Both the position numbers and the translations under genes were made by a program. Shown piece by piece: positions 30,480 through 42,295 of a stretch of 64,000 nucleotides of DNA (positions within the stretch are counted from its first letter, which is position 1; every line of letters starts with the position of its first letter). Origin of the DNA: Aporrectodea caliginosa (lineage: Eukaryota > Annelida > Clitellata > Crassiclitellata > Lumbricidae); NCBI GenBank assembly GCA_020284085.1, contig JACEVL010000764.1, positions 427,898 through 491,897 of the forward strand. The letters run 5' to 3'. Under the pieces are notes generated by a model. The model saw nothing but the letters and a program-made list of their open reading frames with translations. It was not told where the DNA came from and did not search any database.

Positions 30480-30880
30480 ACCACAAATCATTGTTTTAAA
30501 TACATGGCATTTTAATACCAAAGTCTATGATAATTGTCATCAATCCAACCTCTATTTATGCAAGTATTATTTTCGTCAATCCGACTTCTAGTTTCACACG
30601 AAACTATTTTCATCAGTCCAACTTCTACTTTCCCCCAAAAAATATTTTCATCAATCCAACATCTATTTACGGATTAATTCAATTATTATCATCAATCTAA
30701 CTTCAATTGTATGTATTTTACGCACCTGCCTTCATGCTTAATGAGCAAGCAATCCTTTTATTGGTTAATAAGAATTAATTATCGATGCCGTTTGACGAAC
30801 AGTCCGTTGACGAATCGTCCACTTGCCGAACAGTCCTTGACGAATCGTCCGTTGACGAAACGTCCGCATACCAATAACTT
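30480..30880. mobile_element. Foldback/MULE-like remnant with tandem-repeat end
   Basis: Four imperfect copies of a TTTTCATCAATCCAACTTCTATTT-type unit (30530-30715) are followed by a tandem array of a ~16-base GTTGACGAATCGTCC-type unit (30785-30872). The first unit also occurs at 54240-54440 inside the complete element at 53849-54677, linking the two. The opposite end is not recognisable. Confidence 0.5.
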
Positions 30881-31229
30881 ATATTGCGGAATTGCATGAC
30901 TGAGAACCAGAGCACCTTAAGTTTCAGAGTGAAGATGCTCAAGGCCAAGAACAGAGTGCCCTAAAAATATATAGTTATCTAGGATAGGATAGAGCTCAAG
31001 TTTCCAAGCTGTTACGGATGCTGCTGGGTTTAATAACCTTTAGGTTATTAAACCCAATTATTATGCTTTCGCAAAGGCAACCAATGCAGCTCATCCTGTG
31101 CAATCCTGATTAACTGAGCCAAGTCGCTTAAAACACATTGAAAATAGCTAATGCGAAAAGTTGAAGACCAGCACACAAGACATTATCATATCTCACCACA
31201 TTAAACACGAATACGAACGTAGGACTAGA

Positions 31230-31500
31230 AGCATCCCTAAGAGGGAGTGAGTGGTGTATAGTACGGTCCTGTGCAAAAACGAGAAAAGCGTGTTCTTCAT
31301 ACGGGCTTCACAATCTGAAAGGGGGTCAATTCATGATCCAAGGTCACACCTAGGTCACGCACAGAAGCAAAAAAAGCGCTTGGAACTTGAAACTGCAAGC
31401 AACACAAGTCTCCCTTTTTGCGCTGCCAGCGGCAACCTAGTTAAATAGCTAAGAGTTTGGATGGCTTAAGCCGGAAACGGTTAGACGTTAATCATGCATG
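31230..31500 (-). mobile_element. L2/Crack-like LINE fragment
   Basis: The stretch containing CACACCTAGGTCACGCACAG and the following purine-rich bases aligns by eye with 20410-20560 of the LINE in element B (the RT segment after the YADD block). Heavily decayed, no open frame. Confidence 0.5.
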
Positions 31501-31934
31501 CATAACGCGCTCAAGATATCTAGGCCTATACCAGTTTGTCTATTAAGAAAAATGCCTCTATAGCTTGGCCGTAATTTATGTATGCCAGATTTTAATCAGC
31601 ATACTGGTGAGTGAAACCTCAGATAGCACACCACATCACCTGTGATCGAGTCAGCAGGTCGACAGTTCAAAGAATATGAAGCAAGCAACCCATAAGAACC
31701 CTGTGACAGTCCAACTAAGACCAGGGACCTTGCTAATCAGGCAGAACCAATATCCAACGCCTGAGGCCGCACTCGGTTCAAAGAGGGCAAGAAAGAAAAC
31801 CTGACCACGATCAGCAGCCCCAAAGAAATCAGCTATTACATGGGTCAAACATTCATGTATGCTTGACGTACAAACATAAATTTACAGTGTACAGATATTT
31901 TGCTTAGTCTTGTCAACATTAATTTTGTCAACAG

Positions 31935-32051
31935 AGTGCAATAACACGCCTACCACTGGAATAATCTTGGGGACTTTTCTGGCAATCAGTTTGCTGATCA
32001 ACGCACTCTTCGTTGTCTCCAAAATAAAGAATGCGAGACCAATAAAGCCAG
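31935..32051 (+). CDS. Transmembrane exon, receptor copy 1
   Basis: A phase 1-1 exon between TCAACAG and GTAACG. It encodes ECNNTPTTG followed by a hydrophobic span IILGTFLAISLLINALFVV and a basic stop-transfer SKIKNARPIK. Nearly the same exon is at 51347-51463 and 63060-63170. The preceding intron (31550-31934) also resembles the intron before the copy 2 exon, evidence for segmental duplication of the gene. Confidence 0.8.
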
Positions 32052-32667
32052 GTAACGAAGGATTGTTGTGCGAGTGTGCTGGTTAACGGGGTCTCGTTTA
32101 GATTTTACTGCTCCTCCTAGTTAGAAATTAACTAGAAACAATTCAGACTACATTTTGTTATTGTTTCGCAGTCGAAGCATCCCAAATGTGCGTCATAGTG
32201 TATTCGTTCCCATTGTTACTTACCGAAACGTGTGACATGAATGATGTGCCCGTCAGAATATACATAATTAATGCAGAGTGTAGGGCTGTAGGCTAATATA
32301 TTTTGTTTGCGTAACTTACTAACAATACGGATAGGCTTTCGTGATCCGTTCACAGCTATTGAACTAAATCTCAGAACTTCAAGCATGCAGGTGTACAATT
32401 CCAACGCAAACCCTTCTAAATCAGTAATAACGATTTATAATAAATTTTGTTATCTGTATTAAAAATTAAGTAAACTAGATATTTAGATTATGTGAGGTGT
32501 GGAATTACATTAAATTTTGAAATATTGATTCTCGTCAAATATATGTTGTTAAAATAAAGCTTCTCGCGTTAAAATAAAATTTCTAAGGTATGCCTTTTGT
32601 AGCAATAGAAATTCCTGCATTTTAAGGCTTGCTGTAAGTAAATAGTAAGCTCTGTATGTATTTTTAG

Positions 32668-32888
32668 AACCATGTAAAGGTGGGACGCAGTCCGATCTGC
32701 AACCACGCCGTGTAAAAATTTCGGATCAGCAAGAAATGACATACGATGAGATTCCAGATGCTGTTGGACAGAATAGCGTCTACGAACAGATCAACCTCGA
32801 GAAACGTCAAATTGTTCTGAATCCAACTTCTGAATATGCAGCGCTTACGCACGATGATGACTATTTGAATGTTGAGTCTTCTTCCTAA
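32668..32888 (+). CDS. Cytoplasmic tail exon with ITIM/ITAM-like tyrosines, receptor copy 1
   Basis: The last coding exon, after TTTTTAG, ending in TAA at 32886-32888. The tail has four tyrosine motifs: TYDEI, SVYEQI, SEYAAL and DYLNV. SVYEQI and SEYAAL fit the ITIM consensus (S/I/V/L)xYxx(I/V/L). YDEI and YEQI are nine residues apart, as in an ITAM. YLNV fits the YxNx motif bound by Grb2-type SH2 domains. If expressed, the receptor could therefore recruit SH2 phosphatases or kinases. The counterpart at 52388-52581 keeps SIYEQI and SEYAIL at the same spacing. Confidence 0.8.
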
Positions 32889-33615
32889 AAAATACTGCAA
32901 ACATTTGCATGCAATCTAGAATAAGTATATATATTTAGAAAAACAGTTTTTTCGCGTGATTATACTTGCGAGGCAGAAACATTTAGCGTTTGGTTTAGTT
33001 TAACTATATTTAAACAGATTATTATTTTGAGCTTTAATTCTAATGAATGTACAACGCACTTGAAGCAGAGAAAGTCATAATGATGTGTCTATCTTCTACT
33101 TCTAAAGTCTAAACGGTTGTGTACGTTAAGTTTGTCCAATATTTACGTAGAAGCGATATGATAGGCCTATACTTTACTGTTAAATATGTTTATCCAATGT
33201 TCATTGTATTTTATCTAGGCCTAGACAACCGATTACTCGTTTCGCCGCTCTTGAGAAATATTAGCCGGAAAAACAGCATTTATATGAACTTAGATCTACA
33301 TCTATGATCTGCGCATTTGTAAAATCCAGCCCATGATTATAGGCAGTACGTGATTTAATCGGATAAAATAAGTGAACATATTTATGTATTGCTTTTAAAC
33401 AGATAGGCTAAGTGCCTTCAGATTTTCGCAGTGAATTGATTCTCCGACTGTAGGTTGTGAGCTGCATTTCAATTTTTTTTAGTCGAAACTAAAATGCTCT
33501 TGGATGAGGACCCGAAAGCATCTCAAACCGTAAACTTGTTCTATGTTAATCGAAGAGTTTTCTGGCATTATATACAATAAAAAAAGGTAGGCAAATAGCA
33601 TTGCTTTTTATTTAA
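32889..33615. other. 3' flank of receptor copy 1, no further gene
   Basis: AT-rich 3' flank; AATAAA occurs at about 33577. Two TAGGCCTA octamers lie at 33162 and 33216. No exon or mobile element is recognised before the palindromic element begins at 33616. Confidence 0.5.
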
Positions 33616-35845
33616 AGTAGTAAGTTAATAGCTTGTTGAAGCCTAATTTGCACCAATAAGCTGGTATAAGCCTAATTTGCACCAATAAGCTGGTATAAGC
33701 CTAATTTGCACCAATAAGCTGGTATAAGCCTAATCCGATATTGCTGGTATAAGCATAATCTAGTCCAAGTACAGGTCAAAGGTCATTTCTCGACCACCTC
33801 GACCAAAAACACAAGCCCATTAAATTTGGCCAAGGGTTGCCCTCCTTGGGTGGGGCGTGCGTGTGCCTACCCCCTCCCCATTCCTCTTCATTCTCTCTAC
33901 ATGGCACAGCAAAGCTCAATGAATATTCATTATTTTCACGCTGTACATTCTATTTGAGCCTTTCACTCGTACCCTAGTTTTTCACAAGGTTTCCTATTAG
34001 GTGTTTGTACTTGCCTAGGGTTTGACGTCACACTCACAGCGACCTGCTCTACTAGCCACCTCGAATTATAGAGAAATGGGCTGAATTAGGTTTCAATTAT
34101 TTGAAACTCAGCTAATTTCGGCCAATTTGACGACCATTATTGCCTGACTGTATAATTTTGAGTAGTTGTACATAGCTTTAACTTTAAGAATGAACACGGT
34201 TGGGCATAGGCTTACAGTTTAAGGGTGTTTTCTCACTGTAATTTATATTTTAAGTGTACAACCATCACATTAGCCTTCCATAGCACATTACTAAGAAGCA
34301 AAGTTATCAAATTATGTTTAATCTAGCATTGAGTGGGCTGAGTTGACATTTATTTTGGTTCAATATACAGATCGCTACGAATATTTTGCATCATCCGAGT
34401 ACATGGGCGCGACATATTCCATCATACTATGAGTTAGCGTTAGCCTAGCGAGTGGCGGAGTGAATAAGAGCTAATGCAAGGAGGTTTCAACATCTCTTGC
34501 TACGCTTTTGAAATTTGTGAAAATCGTGAATTATAAAACACTCATCAACGTTCAATGCTTATATTCGCCAGAATTTAGTTTTTCGATAGTTCAAAACCTA
34601 CTTTAATACTCTCAGTACGCATATTATTGACATATTCTAGAGCAAACATACCAATTGTATGCGTTTATATTATAGAATGAGTGATTTTACATGACACACG
34701 TATCAGTTTCTAGCCGACTTGTAGAGTTAAGTTGAGTGTTTTCTTAGCGAACCTAGTGTTTTCATCGTTATATGGAGGTGTGTTTCAAGAGCTCGATAGT
34801 GCACGTTTACAGGAGCTGCCCAGCAATTATCCCATTGTAAGATTTTCGAAACCAAAAACACTGACACATACACAGCAAAGCAAAGCATGGGAGAGGCGCT
34901 TAGCGGTGGAGAGGTTGTGAAAGAGATGCAGAGAAGTCTTTTGGGAGAGGCGCTTAGCGGTTGAGAAGTTGCGAAAGAGATGCAGAGAAGTGTTTTGGGA
35001 GAGGGGCTTAGCGGTTGGGAGAGGGGCTTAGCGGTTGTGAGAGGCACATAGCAGTTGAGAGGTTGTGAAAGAGATGCAGAGAAGTGTTTTGGGAGAGGCG
35101 CTTAGCGGTTGAGAAGTTATGAACGAGATGCAGAGAAGTGTTTTGGGAGAGGCGCTTAGCGGTGGAGAGGTTGTGAAAGAGATGCAGTGAAGTCTTTTGG
35201 GAGAGGCGCTTAGCGGTTGAGAAGTTGTGAAAGAGATGCAGAGAAGTCTTTTGGGAGAGGCGCTTAGCGGTTGAGAAGTTGTGAAAGAGATGCAGAGAAG
35301 TGTTTTGGGAGAGGAGCTTAGCGGTTGAGAGATGCAGAGAAGTGTTTTGGGAGAGGCGCTTAGCGGTTGAGAAGTTGTGAAAGAGATGCAGAGAAGTGTT
35401 TTGGGAGAGGGGCTTAGCGGTTGGGAGAGGGGCTTAGCGGTTGTGAGAGGCACTTAGCAGTTGAGCGGTTGTGAAAGAGATGCAGAGAAGTGTTTTGGGA
35501 GAGGAGCTTAGCGGTTGAGAGATGCAGAGAAGTGTTTTGGGAGAGGCGCTTAGCGGTTGAGAAGTTGTGAAAGAGATGCAGAGAAGTGTTTTGGGAGAGG
35601 GGCTTAGCGGTTGGGAGAGGGGCTTAGCGGTTGTGAGAGGCACTTAGCAGTTGAGGGGTTGTGAAAGAGATGCAGAAAAGTCTTTTGGGAGAGGAGCTTA
35701 GCGGTTGAGAGATGCAGAGAAGTGTTTTGGGAGAGGCATTTAGCGGTTGAGAGGTTTTGAAAGAGATGCAGAGAAGTCTTTTGGGAGAGGCGCTTAGCGG
35801 TTGAGAAGTTGTGAAAGAGATGGAGAGAAGTGTTTTGGGAGAGGT
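33616..35845. repeat. Left arm of the palindromic element
   Basis: Contains a threefold CCTAATTTGCACCAATAAGC repeat near the end (33642-33730), a GGTGGGGCGTGCGTGTGCC block (33846-33865), a GTTTGACGTCAC block (34020-34031) and about 1 kb of unique sequence. The minisatellite follows from about 34880. Every block reappears inverted in the right arm. Confidence 0.85.
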
Positions 35846-35960
35846 GCTTAGCGGTGGAGAGGTTGTGAAAGAGATGCAGAGAAGTCTTTTGGGAGAGGCG
35901 CTTAGCGGTTGATAAGTTGTGAAAGAGATGCAGAGAAGTGTTTTGGGAGAGGGGCCTAGC
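34870..35960. repeat. 54-bp minisatellite, left arm
   Basis: Tandem unit of 54 bases built from GCTTAGCGGTTGAGAAGTT, GTGAAAGAGATGCAGAGAAG and TGTTTTGGGAGAGGC, with shorter variant units. Because 54 is a multiple of three, one minus-strand frame stays open and gives 18-residue repeats rich in Ser, Pro, Thr and Leu. There is no start, signal peptide or conserved context, and I do not call this coding. Confidence 0.9.
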
Positions 35961-36446
35961 GAATGCGAAGAAGAGAGAGTGTGCTAGAAAGAGCGAAATG
36001 AAGCGATGAATTTTGTGCGAGGGGTGCGAAGGCTGGGTGGCAGTGAGGATGAGAGAGAGAGAAAGAGCGACATACGCTCTGTAATTGTCAATTTTAATCG
36101 ACCCAAATAAGAGCAGAATCATTATTTTCGCTTGGCGAGAAGAGCTTTACCTGAGAAGGCTGAGTTGCATTGCATTTTTTTTTGCAAGAGGTGACTGACT
36201 GACCAATTCTCGATGAATATTCTATTGTTGCAATTCAAAAAATGATGACTTATGGCGTTAGCGAGTTATGCTTACGCTTTACCTAGTCATGAGAAGGATG
36301 AGTTGCATTGCATTTTTGCAAGACGTGACTGACTGAGCAATTCTCAATGAATATTCTATACTTACAAGTCTGGTTTTTCTTCTCTTAGATCCTAAAAATC
36401 TAGCTGCGCAGGTGGTATAGCTGCATGAGACAGCGTTGTTCACCTT
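35961..36446. other. Central spacer of the palindromic element
   Basis: Unpaired centre between the arms. It contains an imperfect direct duplication of about 100 bases, each copy carrying GAGTTGCATTGCATTTTT and GTGACTGACTGA...CAATTCTC (about 36135-36232 and 36262-36368). No gene recognised. Confidence 0.6.
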
Positions 36447-38042
36447 TCCCAAAACACTTCTCTCCATCTCTTTCACAACTTCTCAACCGCTAAGCGCCTC
36501 TCCCAAAAGACTTCTCTGCATCTCTTTCAAAACCTCTCAACCGCTAAGTGCCTCTCCCAAAACACTTCTCTGCATCTCTCAACCGCTAAGCTCCTCTCCC
36601 AAAACACTTCTCTGCATCTCTTTCACAACCGCTCAACTGCTAAGTGCCTCTCACAACCGCTAAGCCCCTCTCCCAACCGCTAAGCCCCTCTCCCAAAACA
36701 CTTCTCTGCATCTCTTTCACAACTTCTCAACCGCTAAGCGCCTCTCCCAAAACACTTCTCCTCATCTCTCAACCGCTAAGCTCCTCTCCCAAAACACTTC
36801 TCTGCATCTCTTTCACAACCGCTCAACTGCTAAGTGCCTCTCACAACCGCTAAGCCCCTCTCCCAACCGCTAAGCCCCTCTCCCAAAACACTTCTCTGCA
36901 TCTCTTTCACAACTTCTCAACCGCTAAGCGCCTCTCCCAAAACACTTCTCTGCTTCTCTTTCACAACTTCTCAACCGCTAAGCGCCTCTCCCAACAGACT
37001 TCTCTGCATCTCTTTCACAACTTCTCAACCGCTAAGCGCCTCTCCCAAAAGACTTCTCTGCATCTCTTTCACAACCTCTCCACCGCTAAGCGCCTCTCCC
37101 AAAACACTTCTCTGCATCTCGTTCACAACTTCTCAACCGCTAAGCGCCTCTCCCAAAACACTTCTCTGCATCTCTTTCACAACCTCTCAACTGCTATGTG
37201 CCTCTCACAACCGCTAAGCCCCTCTCCCAACCGCTAAGCCCCTCTCCCAAAACACTTCTCTGCATCTCTTTCGCAACTTCTCAACCGCTAAGCGCCTCTC
37301 CCAAAAGACTTTCTCTGCATCTCTTTCACAACTTCTCCACCGCTAAGCGCCTCTCCCATGCTTTGCTTTGCTGTGTATGTGTCAGTGATTTTGGTTTCGA
37401 AAATCTTACAATGGGATAATTGCTGGGCAGCTCCTGTAAACGTGCACTATCGAGCTCTTGAAACACACCTCCATATAACGATGAAAACACTAGGTTCGCT
37501 AAGAAAACACTCAACTTAACTCTACAAGTCGGCTAGAAACTGATACGTGTGTCATGTAAAATCACTCATTCTATAATATAAACGCATACAATTGGTATGT
37601 TTGCTCTAGAATATGTCAATAATATGCGTACTGAGAGTATTAAAGTAGGTTTTGAACTATCGAAAAACTAAATTCTGGCGAATATAAGCATTGAACGTTG
37701 ATGAGTGTTTTATAATTCACGATTTTCACAAATTTCAAAAGCGTAGCAAGAGATGTTGAAACCTCCTTGCATTAGCTCTTATTCACTCCGCCACTCGCTA
37801 GGCTAACGCTAACTCATAGTATGATGGAATATGTCGCGCCCATGTACTCGGATGATGCAAAATATTCGTAGCGATCTGTATATTGAACCAAAATAAATGT
37901 CAACTCAGCCCACTCAATGCTAGATTAAACATAATTTGATAACTTTGCTTCTTAGTAATGTGCTATGGAAGGCTAATGTGATGGTTGTACACTTAAAATA
38001 AAAATTACAGTGAGAAAACACCCTTAAACTGTAAGCCTATGC
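36447..38042. repeat. Right arm of the palindromic element, inner part
   Basis: Inverted copy of the left arm: minisatellite on the opposite strand (36460-37360), then the unique arm sequence. It ends at TATGC, the 5-base target of element C, and resumes with TATGCCCAACC at 43954. Confidence 0.85.
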
Positions 38043-38675
38043 TGTCACGGCCTATCCTAACTCACGTGGCAGGATAGCACCGTGAACTTCAAACTGCGAA
38101 CCACGGAAGAGTTTTTCTATGTTTTATTTCTACAGCTAAGCGACGTTAAGTGACTAAGTTTAATACAGTCTAACTTCGGTATTAAAAAAAAGAAAAAGAA
38201 TAATGTTTCTGCAGCGTCCGAATCTCAGAGTCTCTATGAGCAATCGGCCAGGTGATATCAGCCCGACTGCCTCGTAACAAGATGTTCTGTCGAGAGAGCC
38301 CTTTACCCTCCCGGTCCAGCGTTTAAATACCGTTCACCGTCCCTTTGGGTCGGGCGTGACGAATTCGCGTTGGTGTCCCTTCAAAGGCTTATCGATCCTT
38401 TGAAGGTGGTGGCGAAAGTGATTCCCTGTGGCGACGATGGTCGTCCGTCCGTCGACATATGTCCACCAGATGGCGCCTGCCTCGTTAGCGGAGGTCGGCG
38501 GTCGCCCCTTAATCAGGGCGAAGGGGTGCACGACGAATTGGCCTCTCATCCGTATAGAGTTCGCTGTGTCGTTATCCCGAGTTTGACCGTTAGATCGGGT
38601 CACAGAGTGCACTCGTGAATTGCATTGCTGCCCCGTTGAGAGGCTTCGCGTAGGCTGATGGAGCTGACCGCGACA
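38043..38675 (-). mobile_element. 3' LTR of element C
   Basis: A 633-bp LTR; on the minus strand it begins TGTCGCGGTCAGC and ends GGCCGTGACA, with a GGTATTTAAACGC promoter-like box. Almost identical to 43106-43953 without its SINE, and to the solo LTR at 45746-46377. Confidence 0.95.
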
Positions 38676-38927
38676 TTCCCTCCCATCCTAAGACGATGGC
38701 GCATGTCCGAGATCCTTCGCCATCCATTCGTCCGGTTCGTCCTCAGCGTCGCGTGTCCACGTTGAGGAAGATACAAAGAAGATACACATGTATTAGTAAC
38801 ATATTATGTACAAGGCGACGAGGTTCGACCCTCGTGGCGACAGGTTCTCATCCTCCCCCTCATTCAAATCCGGGACAGGAAATCGGCTGCGATGTTCCGG
38901 GGTCCGGGGAGGTATCTGAAATCAATA

Positions 38928-40349
38928 TTAAATTCCTGCAGGGCTAGGGCCCACCAAGCTAACTTGGCACTCCTTAGGCGCCGACTCGGTCAAAAAAGAC
39001 AATGGGTCATGATCAGAAAAGACAATGATTCGAAACAGAAATACACACGACCGAAATCGTCTCAGCGCCCAGATTCCTTTGATGTGACGTTCAACTTCCG
39101 GTTTAAGTACTTCTGGGATTTTATAAGCATGCAGACGTTTGGGTCTGAAATCAGGTAGGAACCGTATCTCATGTTCAATGAGTGGACAGAAACCGGGGTT
39201 ATCCGAAAATACCGTAGGGTACCTATCTAGCACAGCGAACAGCTGTTGCCTCTCCTCATCTGATAGATGCGCTACTTTGAGAGGGTCGACCCGTTCGCTA
39301 GGTGGCACCTCGGCTTCGATAGTCTTTTCGATTACCTCCACCGTCCCAAACTCTTCGTCTCGATCAAACACTACGGTGCAGTTGTTCACTATTGCCCGTT
39401 CGATTCGTTCGTTAAATTTCTGGATTTTGTTTGCATGTATGTGTCGTCTTTTACCGTCTAATTCTACGATGTAAGAGTATGGCGACTTGACCTCTGCTAT
39501 GGTAGTAGGTCCTTGCCATCGACTATACAACTTAGACCCTTCCCAATCTGGAGCGCGCACGGTTACTTTGTCTCCTAACTTATATTTTCTATCAGTGCTC
39601 CGTAGATTGTAATGGGTCGCGTATCGCTTCTGTTCGATGTTGGCATATCTCCCGAAGGGTCCTAGCGCGGGGCAGTTATGCTGCTCCTTTTCTAGCGTGT
39701 CACGATCCGCGACCCGCTCGTTCGGCAAAACTTCCGGCTCTTCCGGATTCAAGAAGCTAGGAGTGTCTGCATTTAAACTCTCCTCTCTTGACTCCTGTAC
39801 TTCATCATCTTCTTCGCTTACTGGCGCTATATCATGGATCTGATGATCGTCATTGGGCTTATCGCTAGTTTTGTCTATCGCGGCCACCTGATGAGTGCCT
39901 ACATTGACCTCGGGTTGGGTTGACGTATCGGGTTCAACCTTTACAACCGATAGCACGTTGTACTTGGAGACTTCACCCAGCAGATTGATTACGGTTGGGG
40001 TTAGGATAACCGCCTCATTTAGGTCTGGCACTGCAGCACACCATACTCGCACTGCGGGGGCGATGTTCACAATCCCTTCATGGTCATTGAACCCTGGCTT
40101 CATGTGGAGTCTTACAACATCGACCAAATCGGTTCTACCTTGTATGCCCGACAGTCTAATTTGCTTACTGACGGGTAAGTTCAAGTGTTGCACTAATGAG
40201 TTGTTAATACAACAAATCTCGGCCCCACCATCAATTAACGCCTTTTGATCGGGCAGACCGTCGATCTTGACATCTACGTATGACCGCACGTGGAACTCGT
40301 CCGCGTCGATGAATGGACCGCTTGTCTCTTCATCGGTGTCAGTAATCAC
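38928..40349 (-). pseudogene. pol: Element C protease with IN and RT cores deleted
   Basis: A 473-codon open frame on the minus strand. It starts in the acidic linker (DTDEETSGPFIDADEFHVRS), keeps the protease (ALIDGGAEICCINN) and jumps from PALGPFGR directly to YANIEQKRYATHY. This skips the integrase zinc finger and DDE core present in element B at about 24335-25283. It later jumps from PEVERHIK to GIWALRRFRSC, skipping the RT and most of RNase H (element B about 25850-26845). Both deletions keep the frame, so a Gag-PR-like fusion could in principle still be read, but the element cannot move without helper enzymes. The frame ends early relative to element B. Confidence 0.85.
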
Positions 40350-40613
40350 ACCTTCCCTTACCTCTGAGTCGGAGTGAGGCTCCTCCCCTCCCCGTCCCGT
40401 ACCGCTATCTTCTTCCTCCCCTGTCCTCGGACTGGGCTGGGAAATGGCGTCATTAAGGGGGGCGTTATTCGCGTAGGCGCTGACATGCGTCTGCTTCTTA
40501 TCGGCGCCCTGGGCCTTTGCGCTCTTGCAATTGCGAGCCGTGTGCCCTTGCCCGAAGCAGAAGAAACAAAGACCCTTCTGTTTCGCGTCTTCCTTTGAGG
40601 GTTGTCCCTCCGT
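40350..40613 (-). pseudogene. gag: Element C zinc-knuckle segment, cut by the MITE
   Basis: On the minus strand this continues gag after the MITE. The zinc-knuckle coding part is recognisable (CFCFGQGHTARNC, where element B has CFVCLGPGHTARNC), followed by the basic KAQGADKKQ segment. The frame is shifted or interrupted before the protease frame starting near 40349. Confidence 0.6.
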
Positions 40614-41156
40614 CAGTGTGATTTTCGTTAACGATAACGATAACGAAAATGTTCGTTAACGAAAATAAAATGATTTCGTTAACGATAACTATAACTATAA
40701 CTAAAAAATATCATTAACTATAACTACAACTATAACGAAAATAACACTAACGAAAATTCATCTTTATTTTCGTTAATGCAAAAAATAAAAATAGGAAGTG
40801 CAATATGGACGATACGACATAAATGAGAACGAAAAATGCGAAATTTTTATTGTGAAATTTGTCAGTTACTTTGGAAACTCGTGTATTGATGAAGCTGAAT
40901 GTACCCATGCTTCAAAGGTTTTCATAGCTCTGAGTAAATTGTGAAACAGCGTATTAATACGCACAATTTTGCTTATAGACTTAATTATTGTAACTAAGTA
41001 GTAACTAAAATTAACTAAAATAAAATCCATTAACTATAACTATAACTATAACTAAAAAATAATACTAACTATAACTATAACTATAACTAAAATAAAAAAT
41101 CATTAACTATAACTATAACTATAACTAAAATAAAACCTGTAAGGAAAATCACACTG
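40614..41156. mobile_element. hAT-type MITE inside gag of element C
   Basis: A 543-bp element with ends CAGTGTGATTTTCG and GGAAAATCACACTG. A perfect 8-base target duplication CCCTCCGT lies at 40606-40613 and 41157-41164. Removing it and one duplication restores the element B sequence around the EGQPSKEDAKQK segment, which directly shows it inserted after element C was in place. The inside is made of TTAACTATAACTATAAC-type arrays. Confidence 0.95.
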
Positions 41157-42295
41157 CCCTCCGTTTTCCCCTCGTTCTTCCCCTCGCTCTTGGCTGACTT
41201 TGTGTAGCTATTGGTGTTTAGCTGGCCCCCTGCCCGATAGTCATTATATGCCATTACATTACCAGCTCGCAGGGGCTCACCGTTATTATTGTGTGACGCC
41301 ATATAAGTGTCGATCGAGTTGGCTAACTCGCTATGACTGAGCCAGCTGTCCTTTTCTTGCGCTAGAATGAAATCTAGGCATCCCTTCGGGATCATTTCCT
41401 TGAGCCTATCGGCGCACAGTAAGCTCACAAGTTTGTCAAAGTCTTTCTTAACTTGACGGCTGCGAAGGTAATAAGTCATTGTGTTATGCAATCTAGAGGC
41501 AAGGATTGTGTATGTCTCATCTGTTAGTTTGCGCATTGTGTAAAACCTTTCCTTCAGCTGGATGGAACTAATTCGAAATTCCCTGAGCAGGAATCCTTTT
41601 AAGCCTTCATAGTCATCCAACTGCTCGCGTGTTAGGCGAGTTGTGAGCTGTTTAGCTCTTTCATTAAGGTTACCTAACAGAAGTTTTGCTTTAACGTCAT
41701 CGTCCACTTCGTACATTGCAAACAAGTTTTCTACATGATCAAAATAGCCAGGTATTTCGGAAGTATCTTGAGGAAATTTCCACATAACATTCTTCATTAC
41801 TTCCCCGAATCGCTGTGTCCGGCTAGCCAGAGAATTCTTAAACCTTCGATCCTCTTCTCTCGCCGTTCTCTCCCTCTCTTCTCTCGTTCTCCGTTCTGTC
41901 TGTTCCGCTTCCCTTACTTGTACTTCCCTTTCTCTTATCTTCCTCTCTTCCTCTCTTATCTTCCTCTCTTCTTCTCTTGCCATTCTCTCTCTCTCTTCTC
42001 TCATTCTCCGTTCTGTCTGTTCTTCTTCGTACTTTCTCATCTCGAATTCAAATCTCTGCTTCTGCAGATCGAATTCCGTCATCACTGTCGTGTATCTAGG
42101 TGGTGTAGTACGTGCCCCTTCCGATTCGTTTTCCTGGCCGATGGCTACCACCCGTGCCCATTCTTCTAATAGCTGAGGCCTATCCAAAGATAACACAAGC
42201 TCTTCGTCTACCCCTGCCTTATGTAAATACATTCTCAGGCGTTCTGTCGACGTCTTTTTGATGTCGGCCTGTTTCTCCAGCGTTAACTCGTCCAT
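41157..42295 (-). CDS. gag: Gag of element C (intact up to the MITE)
   Basis: From MDELTLEKQADIKKTSTERL the frame stays open for about 380 codons. It has a long charged coiled coil (MREERERMAREEER repeats), then the globular part with DTSEIPGYFDHVENLFAMYE and RREFRISS-type joints. The later part contains TMRKLTDETYTILASRLHNT and RLKEMIPKGCLDFILAQEKDSW. All three codons that are stops in element B are Trp or Cys here. The frame is closed only by the MITE after KNEGKTEG. Structural role: particle assembly and RNA packaging. Confidence 0.8.

Noticed and set aside
34870..37370. CRISPR-like array
   Set aside because: Units are contiguous tandem repeats without unique spacers, in an animal genome.
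34727..37419. Repeat protein encoded by PKTLLCISF-type units
   Set aside because: The units are 54-bp minisatellite inside a transposable palindrome, with mirror-image frames on opposite strands and no start or domain context.
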